DNA of 64,000 nucleotides, taken from NCBI RefSeq assembly GCF_018919205.1, contig NZ_JAHLQN010000001.1, forward strand, positions 2,542,001-2,606,000, read 5' to 3'. A program made the position numbers and the translations under genes. The DNA comes from Dysosmobacter acutus (lineage in GTDB: Bacteria > Bacillota > Clostridia > Oscillospirales > Oscillospiraceae). Below the pieces are notes generated by a model that saw only the letters and a program-made list of their open reading frames with translations, was not told the DNA's origin and did no database searches. This document shows positions 58,154 through 64,000 of this stretch, piece by piece (position 1 is the stretch's first letter; the number at the start of each line of letters is the position of its first letter).

Positions 58154-59917
58154 ATGTTCCGCAGCCTGCACATGAAGCTGGTCTTGATTATGCTGCTGAT
58201 GATCACCTCGCTGATGGCGGTGGTCGGCGCCTTTTTGACCACCAGCGTCTCCAATTTCTATATCAACAGCTTTTATGAACAAATCACGGACGTGTTCGGG
58301 GAGGACAACGCCGATTTCTACCTGAGCCTGTGCAGCGCCGCCGAGCAGGAGAACCCCGCCGACACCATCCAGGACATCCTGGCCGCCAACGCCGGCCGGC
58401 TGGGAATCGACTACCGCACGCGGAACTACTATATCCTGGACGGGCGGACCGGCGCGTTTCTCACCGGCTCCGACGAACCGGGCGGGGAGGAGCTGAGCTA
58501 CGACACGCCAAACCTGCTCTGCGCCCTCAACGGCGAGGTGGGCGACAAGAGTGACGCCACAGCCGACTACATGGATGTGGCGGTGCCCATTGCCGGGGGC
58601 GGCAACTCCTTCATCGTCTACATCAAGGACAGCCGGGAAACCGTCAGCGACCTCAACTCCCAGCTCTTCCTCCTCATCATGCAGGCCCTGGTCATCGGCC
58701 TTCTGATCTCGCTGCTTCTGAGCTTCCTGCTCTCCAAGGCCATGGTCAGTTCCATTGAAAAATTGACCCTTGGCGCGGAGCGGGTGGCGGACGGAGACTT
58801 CTCAAGCAAGATCGATGTGGAGTCCACGGATGAAATCGGCATCCTGACCAACACCTTCAATGAAATGGCGGACGTGCTGCAGTCCACGCTGGCCGCCGTG
58901 GAGAACGAGCGCAACAAGCTGGACACCCTGTTCCTCCACATGACCGACGGCGTGGTGGCCTTTGACCACGCCGGGACGCTGATCCACTGCAACCCCGCCG
59001 CCACGGAAATGCTGGGCCGGTCCATCGAGGGCTGTACTTACGACGACCTCTTCGCCGAGGTATACCCCTTCCAGCAGATGCTCTCCCTCCAGCGGCCCAA
59101 CTTTGCCGAAAGCCAGCAGACGGTGGGCGAGCGCACGCTGGAGCTGTACCTGGCCCGTTTTTCCGACGACGCGGACGGCGGCGTACTCATCGTGCTCCAC
59201 GACGTGACGGAGCAGCACCGCAACGAAGAGCGGCGCAAGGAGTTCGTGGCCAACGTGTCCCATGAGCTGCGAACCCCCCTGACAAACGTGCGCAGCTATG
59301 CCGAGACCCTGCGGGACTCCGGCGACATCTCCAAGGAGACCGCCGACGGCTTTTTGGACATCATCATCGGCGAAACCGACCGCATGACCCACATCGTCCA
59401 GGACCTGCTGACCCTCTCCCGCCTGGACTCCGGCCGGGGCGAGTTCAGCATGGCCCGCTTTCCCTTTGCCGACGCCATCGAAAGCGTGTGCCGGGCCAAC
59501 GCCCTGGAGGCCAGGCGCCACAGCCACCAGCTTGTCTGCGGCGACCTCTTGGACCTGCCCCTCATCATGGGGGACCGGGGCCGGCTGGAGCAGGTGATGA
59601 TGAACGTCCTGGGCAACGCCATCAAGTACACCCCCGACGGCGGCCACATCCGCGTCAGCGCCGGAAGCGCGGACGATCACGTGTGGATGGAGGTCAGCGA
59701 CGACGGCATCGGCATTCCCCCCGAGGACCGGGACCGGATTTTTGACCGCTTCTACCGGGTGGACAAGGCCCGCTCCAGAGAGCACGGAGGCACCGGCCTG
59801 GGGCTGTCCATCGCCCGCGAAATCGTGGCCCGCCACCACGGCACCATCGCCCTGGCCGACCACGAGGGCCCCGGCACCACCGTCCGGCTCAGCCTGCCCG
59901 TCAAGCAGCCGGAATAA
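58154..59917 (+). CDS. walK: Sensor histidine kinase, WalK-like
   Basis: 587 residues. Two membrane segments (about 9-30 and 172-196) flank an extracellular domain of 140 residues. HAMP (about 197-250) and PAS (about 255-350) come next. HisKA has His370 in NVSHELRTPL; HATPase has NAIKYTP, DDGIGIPPEDRDRIFDRFYR and HGGTGLGLSIA. Senses the envelope and controls wall metabolism as in WalKR. Confidence 0.88.
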   Translation: MFRSLHMKLVLIMLLMITSLMAVVGAFLTTSVSNFYINSFYEQITDVFGEDNADFYLSLCSAAEQENPADTIQDILAANAGRLGIDYRTRNYYILDGRTGAFLTGSDEPGGEELSYDTPNLLCALNGEVGDKSDATADYMDVAVPIAGGGNSFIVYIKDSRETVSDLNSQLFLLIMQALVIGLLISLLLSFLLSKAMVSSIEKLTLGAERVADGDFSSKIDVESTDEIGILTNTFNEMADVLQSTLAAVENERNKLDTLFLHMTDGVVAFDHAGTLIHCNPAATEMLGRSIEGCTYDDLFAEVYPFQQMLSLQRPNFAESQQTVGERTLELYLARFSDDADGGVLIVLHDVTEQHRNEERRKEFVANVSHELRTPLTNVRSYAETLRDSGDISKETADGFLDIIIGETDRMTHIVQDLLTLSRLDSGRGEFSMARFPFADAIESVCRANALEARRHSHQLVCGDLLDLPLIMGDRGRLEQVMMNVLGNAIKYTPDGGHIRVSAGSADDHVWMEVSDDGIGIPPEDRDRIFDRFYRVDKARSREHGGTGLGLSIAREIVARHHGTIALADHEGPGTTVRLSLPVKQPE

Positions 59918-59935
59918 CCGCAGAAAGGAGATGCC

Positions 59936-61177
59936 ATGGGCAAGCTCACACGCAACCGGCTGCAAAATATCGCCATCTGCCTCCTGTCCCTGTCCGCCGT
60001 GGTGCTTTTTGCCCAGATTCAGCTGACCGCCCTGGGCCGCATCCAGCTGGCGGCCGACCCCGCCGACGCCGTGCAGGGCGCCACCGGCTCTCTGGCGGAA
60101 TTCTCCTCTCCGCTCCGCGTGGCGGTAACCAACAGCTTCGGCCGCTCCGGACAGGGCCGCAGCACCACCTCCGACGCTTCAAGCCTGGTTCTGCTTTTGG
60201 GTGAGGCGCTGGGCACTGCCGGCCCCGCCTCCGCTGTGCCGGAGGCTTCCTTCCGGGAGCTGCTGGACGGGGAGAACCTCTTCTTTGATTTTACCCTTCC
60301 CCTTCCTCTTCCGGTGCTCTCGGCCCTGCTGGGCGCGGAGGCTTCACCATCCCTTGCCTCGCTCACCGCAAGGCGGCTGATCCTTGCCGCCGAAGGTTCC
60401 TCGGTGCAGCTCTATTTTGAGGACGAGGCCGTTTACTCCTGCACCACCAGCGTGCTGGGGTCCGCCCTCTCCTCTGTTTTGGACAGCTACCAGTCCTCCA
60501 GCGCCTCCTTTGCCTTTGAGTCAGGGGAGGAGTACTCGGCTCTGGACCCCTATACCCTGTTCATCGACGAGCCGTCCGAGTATCACACTCTCTCCGCTTC
60601 CAACCCGTTGGCGGACACGGACACACTGCTCCGGCGGCTCCAGTTCAACCCACACACCAACAACCGCTATGTGGACTCCGGCGGCACGGAGGTCATCATC
60701 GAAAATGACCGGACGCTGCGCATCTATACCGACGGCACCGTAACCTATCAGTCGGGGGACGGTGAGCGCTCCTTCCCCGTCTCCGCCGCCGGTGAGTCGC
60801 CCACCGCCGTGGAAGCGGCGGCCGCGGCCCGGTCATTGGCGGAATCCGTCCTGTCGCCGGGGGAAGCGTCCCTCTGCCTGCGCGGTGTCCAGCAGAAGGC
60901 GGACGGCTGGCTGGTCTCCTTCGGGTATCAGCTGGATGGAGTCCCCATCCTCTTTTCCGATGAGATGAGCGCCGCGGAGTTGCTGATTCAAAACGGCTCC
61001 ATCGTCTCCTTCACCCTGCGTCTGCGCAGCTACACAGCCACCGACTCCCCCTCCGTCCTCCTGCCCGTCCGGCAGGCGGCGGCCATTGCCCGGCACCGCT
61101 ACAGCGGAGCGGAACTGATGGTGGCCTATGTGGACTCGCTCTCCGACAGCGTCAGCGCCCAGTGGGTGGCCGGCTGA
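59936..61177 (+). CDS. yycH: YycH-like WalK accessory protein
   Basis: 413 residues. One N-terminal membrane helix (about 10-32), then an extracytoplasmic beta-rich domain including NPHTNNRYVDSGGTEVIIENDRTLRIYTDGTVTYQ, typical of YycH. Modulates WalK through membrane contact. Sequence is divergent from Bacillus; position supports the call. Confidence 0.75.
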   Translation: MGKLTRNRLQNIAICLLSLSAVVLFAQIQLTALGRIQLAADPADAVQGATGSLAEFSSPLRVAVTNSFGRSGQGRSTTSDASSLVLLLGEALGTAGPASAVPEASFRELLDGENLFFDFTLPLPLPVLSALLGAEASPSLASLTARRLILAAEGSSVQLYFEDEAVYSCTTSVLGSALSSVLDSYQSSSASFAFESGEEYSALDPYTLFIDEPSEYHTLSASNPLADTDTLLRRLQFNPHTNNRYVDSGGTEVIIENDRTLRIYTDGTVTYQSGDGERSFPVSAAGESPTAVEAAAAARSLAESVLSPGEASLCLRGVQQKADGWLVSFGYQLDGVPILFSDEMSAAELLIQNGSIVSFTLRLRSYTATDSPSVLLPVRQAAAIARHRYSGAELMVAYVDSLSDSVSAQWVAG

Positions 61178-61201
61178 ATCCACAGGAAAGGACTTTGACC
61201 G

Positions 61202-62014
61202 ATGCAGACCTATCGCCTGAAAAACATCATTATTTTGATCCTGGTCCTGGTCAATGTGTGCCTTTTGGGCCTGTTGGGCAACCACCAGGCCGCCCGGCGC
61301 AGCGCCCGACAAGCCTCTGGTCAGCAGCTCTCCGCTCTGTTTGAATCAGAGGGCATCTCCCTGGACCCTGACCTGATCCCGGAGGACTCCACCCTTGCTC
61401 CCCTGACGCTCAGCCGCAGCACGGAGCGCGACCAGGATCTGGCTGAATCCATTTTGGGGGAGAACCTCACTGTCTCCGACGAGGGCGGAGGCATTTATCT
61501 CTACACGGGACGAGCCGGCACCGCCCGTTTCCGCGCCAACGGCGCCTTTAACATCGCTGTGGTGGAGATGCCGGACGAACCGGCGGAGGACCTGTGCAGG
61601 CGGGTCTGCCGTGAATTTGGATACGGAGAGCTTCAGGGCCGCCTGAACGGCGGGACCGGAACTTATACCGCGCCCCTTCTGTTCGGCGGCGCGGAGGTGG
61701 TCAACTGCTCCGTCTCCTTTACCTTTGCAAAAAACGTGCTCACCTCAGTCAGCGGCTATGCTCTGCCGGACCATACCGCCCCCGCCCCTGCGGAGGGCTC
61801 CATGTCCGCCTCCACCGCCCTGACGCTGTTTCTTCAGTCCCGCACCACCACCGACGCCATCTCCGTGGCCAGCGCCGTCACCTCCATCTCCGCGGGCTAC
61901 CTCCTTGAGAGCACTCCCGCGGCGCCCCTTTCCCTGACTCCCGTTTGGCTGATCGGCACCGACACGTATAAATATTATGTAAACTTCTCAACCCGTGCTG
62001 TGACTCAGAGCTGA
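61202..62014 (+). CDS. yycI: YycI-like WalK accessory protein
   Basis: 270 residues. N-terminal membrane helix (KNIIILILVLVNVCLLGLLG) preceded by a short basic end, then a soluble extracellular domain. Follows yycH as in the wal operon. Assignment is by architecture and position. Confidence 0.7.
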   Translation: MQTYRLKNIIILILVLVNVCLLGLLGNHQAARRSARQASGQQLSALFESEGISLDPDLIPEDSTLAPLTLSRSTERDQDLAESILGENLTVSDEGGGIYLYTGRAGTARFRANGAFNIAVVEMPDEPAEDLCRRVCREFGYGELQGRLNGGTGTYTAPLLFGGAEVVNCSVSFTFAKNVLTSVSGYALPDHTAPAPAEGSMSASTALTLFLQSRTTTDAISVASAVTSISAGYLLESTPAAPLSLTPVWLIGTDTYKYYVNFSTRAVTQS

Positions 62015-62042
62015 GCGTTGATTTTTTCTCGTGGATTTTTCG

Positions 62043-62070
62043 TTGCTTTTTATGAAATTTCTGTTATACT
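62043..62070 (+). promoter_or_regulatory. Internal promoter for murA
   Basis: TTGCTT, 16-nt spacer, TATACT. Directly downstream a tandem TGCTAAACGT (62078-62097). A leader hairpin (GCCGGG..CCCGGC with inner CTTTGCGC..GCGCAAAG, about 62138-62191) follows. This allows murA expression apart from walRK. Confidence 0.65.
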
Positions 62071-62221
62071 AAATCTGCTAAACGTTGCTAAACGTATATT
62101 TCTTCTGCCTCTGAAAAAGAGAGTATGAAGCTCCATTGCCGGGGGCAAACTGTCTTTGCGCCTAACTGTGCGCGCAAAGGCGTCCCGGCGCTGATAAATG
62201 CCTGAAGAGAAGGTGCTTTTT

Positions 62222-63520
62222 TTGACAAATTATGTCGTGCACGGCGGAAAGCCGCTGTTTGGGGAAGTCGAGATCAGCGGCGCCAAAAACGCCGCTGTCG
62301 CCATCCTTCCCGCCGCGCTCCTGGTGGACGGGGTCTGCCGCATTGAAAACATCCCTCAGATTTCCGATGTCACCCTATTTCTTAAAATTCTGGAGGAGTT
62401 GGGCGCCGGCATCCGCACCATTAACCGCCACGCGGTGGAAGTGGACTGCCGCCGCATCCGCAGAGCCCGGACCTCCTATGAAATGGTCCGCCGCATCCGG
62501 GCCTCCTACTATCTGATCGGCGCGCTCCTGGGCCGCTTTGGCCAAGCGGAAGTGGCCATGCCCGGCGGGTGCAACTTCGGTGTGCGCCCCATTGACCAGC
62601 ACATCAAGGGCTTTACCGCCATGGGCGCCAAGGTGGTGGTAGAGGGCGGCTTCATCCATGCCACCACCGAGGGCGGCCGGCTGAAGGGCGCCAACATCTA
62701 TCTGGACGTGGTTTCCGTGGGCGCCACCATGAACATCATGATGGCCGCCGCGCTGGCCCAGGGCAATACCACCATTGAAAACGCCGCCAAGGAGCCCCAT
62801 ATCGTGGACCTGGCCAACTTCCTCAACTCCATGGGAGCCAACATCCGCGGCGCCGGCACCGACACCATTAAGATTCAGGGCGTGGACCACCTCAGAGGCG
62901 GCAGCTACGCCATCATCCCCGACCAGATTGAAGCCGGCACCTACATGGCCGCCGTATCCGCCACCGGAGGGCAGGTTCTTGTCAAGAACATCATCCCCAA
63001 GCATATGGACTGCATTACGGCCAAGCTCCAGGAGATGGGGGTCCAGATTGAGGAGCAGGAGGACACGCTGCTGGTCCGGCGCACCGGGCGGATGCAAAAG
63101 GCCAATGTGAAGACCATGCCCTATCCCGGCTTCCCCACCGACATGCAGCCTCAGATCACCACGGTGCTGACGCTGGCGGAGGGAACCAGCATGGTAACGG
63201 AGGGTGTTTGGAGCAACCGCTACCGCTATGTGGACGAGCTCAAGCGCCTGGGCGCCAACATCCAGGTGGACGAGAAGACCGCCGTGGTGGAGGGCGTGGA
63301 CCATCTCACCGGAGCGCCCATCCAGGCCTGCGACCTGCGGGCCGGGGCCGCGCTGGTGATTGCGGCGCTTGCCGCCGAGGGCACCACGGAGATCAGCGGC
63401 GTGCAGTATATTGAACGGGGTTATGAGGACATGGTGGGCAAGCTCCGCGCCCTGGGCGCCGACATCCGCGCGGTGGAGGTCCCCGGCGACAGCGAAGAGC
63501 TGGAGGCTCACATCGGCTGA
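62222..63520 (+). CDS. murA: UDP-N-acetylglucosamine 1-carboxyvinyltransferase
   Basis: 432 residues from a TTG at 62222 (AGAAGGTG SD); an ATG at 62198 is in frame but without SD. First committed step of peptidoglycan synthesis. GEVEISGAKNAAVAILPA, MPGGCNFGVRPID with catalytic Cys117 (equivalent to E. coli Cys115, the fosfomycin target), and TMNIMMAA, MEMG-type segments are MurA. Ends with the usual YIERGYEDMVGKLRALGADI. Confidence 0.94.
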   Translation: MTNYVVHGGKPLFGEVEISGAKNAAVAILPAALLVDGVCRIENIPQISDVTLFLKILEELGAGIRTINRHAVEVDCRRIRRARTSYEMVRRIRASYYLIGALLGRFGQAEVAMPGGCNFGVRPIDQHIKGFTAMGAKVVVEGGFIHATTEGGRLKGANIYLDVVSVGATMNIMMAAALAQGNTTIENAAKEPHIVDLANFLNSMGANIRGAGTDTIKIQGVDHLRGGSYAIIPDQIEAGTYMAAVSATGGQVLVKNIIPKHMDCITAKLQEMGVQIEEQEDTLLVRRTGRMQKANVKTMPYPGFPTDMQPQITTVLTLAEGTSMVTEGVWSNRYRYVDELKRLGANIQVDEKTAVVEGVDHLTGAPIQACDLRAGAALVIAALAAEGTTEISGVQYIERGYEDMVGKLRALGADIRAVEVPGDSEELEAHIG

Positions 63521-63557
63521 GCCGCGAAACGCGGCGGCCGGATATCAAATCAACCGC

Positions 63558-63616
63558 TGCGTCCGCTGCGGAGCATGGCGACGTTGGTCATCGTGCTCCG
63601 CAACGGACGCATTTTC
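63558..63616 (+). terminator. Long hairpin terminator after murA
   Basis: TGCGTCCG-TGCGGAGCA pairs with TGCTCCGCA-CGGACGCA (one bulge each side) and is followed by TTTTC. A smaller GCCGCG/CGCGGC hairpin precedes it. Confidence 0.7.
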
Positions 63617-63633
63617 GACTCTGCAAGTGAGGT

Positions 63634-64000
63634 ATGATAGACTTGACCACTGTACATACGCTCTCCAGCGGTTCCTCCGGGAACGCGCTGGTGCTTTCAA
63701 CGGAAAATACCCACATCCTGTTGGACGCCGGCATCTCCTGCCGGCGCATTGAACAGGGACTGCGCCAGTTGGGCCTGGAGCTGTGCGACCTGTCCGCCCT
63801 TTTGATCTCCCACACCCACAGCGACCACATCAGCGGCCTTGCCACCCTGGTGAAGCGCTGCCGCGCGCCCATCTACTCCAGCTATGAGACCGCCCGCGGC
63901 CTCCAGTACCGGATCGCGGGGGTGGAGGATCTGCTCCGTCCCTTTTCCCAGGGCGTTCCCTTTGAGGTTGACGGGTGCCGCGTCACGCCGTTTTCCACCT
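63634..64000 (+). CDS. walJ: WalJ/YycJ-like metallo-beta-lactamase-fold hydrolase, 3' end cut
   Basis: At least 122 residues before the window end. HTLSSGSSGNALVL, ILLDAGISCRRIEQGL and the metal site SHTHSDHISG are YycJ. The ATG at 63634 touches the SD; the TTG at 63643 has better spacing and fits family starts. Coordinates cell-wall and replication processes in the wal cluster. Confidence 0.88.
   Translation, partial: MIDLTTVHTLSSGSSGNALVLSTENTHILLDAGISCRRIEQGLRQLGLELCDLSALLISHTHSDHISGLATLVKRCRAPIYSSYETARGLQYRIAGVEDLLRPFSQGVPFEVDGCRVTPFST

Noticed and set aside
62375..63511. Minus-strand frame of 378 codons
   Set aside because: Antisense to murA, whose catalytic motifs are intact.
1..64000. 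CRISPR arrays and tRNA/rRNA genes
   Set aside because: No regularly spaced repeats of the proper kind and no rRNA or complete tRNA cloverleaf were seen; tmRNA is the only stable RNA gene recognised.

Overview
The window looks like a chromosomal segment of a spore-forming, GC-rich Clostridia species. The protein set fits Oscillospiraceae (relatives of Flavonifractor, Lawsonibacter or Oscillibacter), but this is inference from gene families, not a taxonomic test. Sporulation is indicated by the amino-terminal part of sigK at 2732-2938. The host backbone is GC-rich with strong Shine-Dalgarno (SD) sequences; the prophage and especially its lysogeny region are more AT-rich.

Layout. (1) 1-2745: the right end of an element that appears to interrupt sigK, like the B. 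subtilis skin element. It carries an IS3-family transposase gene (cut by the window edge), a small ORF and a large serine recombinase (SpoIVCA-like) that converges on the truncated sigK fragment. (2) 3.0-19.0 kb: host accessory genes. These are a 1102-residue SLH/Ig-repeat surface protein, a secreted stalk-domain protein, a flavin reductase, an operon of a TM1266-type regulator with an NMT1-type ABC transporter behind an attenuator-like leader, an endonuclease Q-UvrD helicase fusion, two small unknown genes behind an SD-sequestering hairpin, a LysR regulator and a divergent alanine/sodium symporter. (3) 19,077-54,414: a complete siphovirus-type prophage of about 35.3 kb inserted in the 3' end of ssrA (tmRNA). 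(4) 54.4-64 kb: host core genes: ssrA, an SDR oxidoreductase, a cyclophilin, smpB, a Nudix hydrolase, and a WalR-WalK-YycH-YycI-MurA-WalJ cell-wall cluster, with walJ cut by the window end.

Prophage logic. Nearly all lytic genes are on the minus strand. A consensus promoter at 47.9 kb, covered by a palindromic operator, drives early genes leftwards (ERF annealing protein, SSB, replication protein, RusA, methyltransferase, many small zinc-ribbon proteins). An ArpU-like regulator follows at 39.3-39.7 kb. Then come HNH, terminase, portal, protease, capsid, connectors, tail tube, a tail chaperone with a -1 frameshift site, tape measure, tail and receptor-binding proteins (including a probable seven-bladed beta-propeller), holin and a two-domain endolysin. 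The right end (47.9-54.3 kb) is a dense lysogeny region. It has two separate repressor/operator systems with different operator sequences, further Xre and ribbon-helix-helix regulators, several tiny membrane proteins, a secreted cargo protein and the tyrosine integrase beside attR.

The most notable points are the interrupted sigK, the nuclease-helicase fusion, the stacked lysogeny switches, the structured leader in front of the hydrogenase-regulator/ABC operon, the beta-propeller tail protein, and the prophage replacing the 3' end of tmRNA while smpB sits about 2 kb away.
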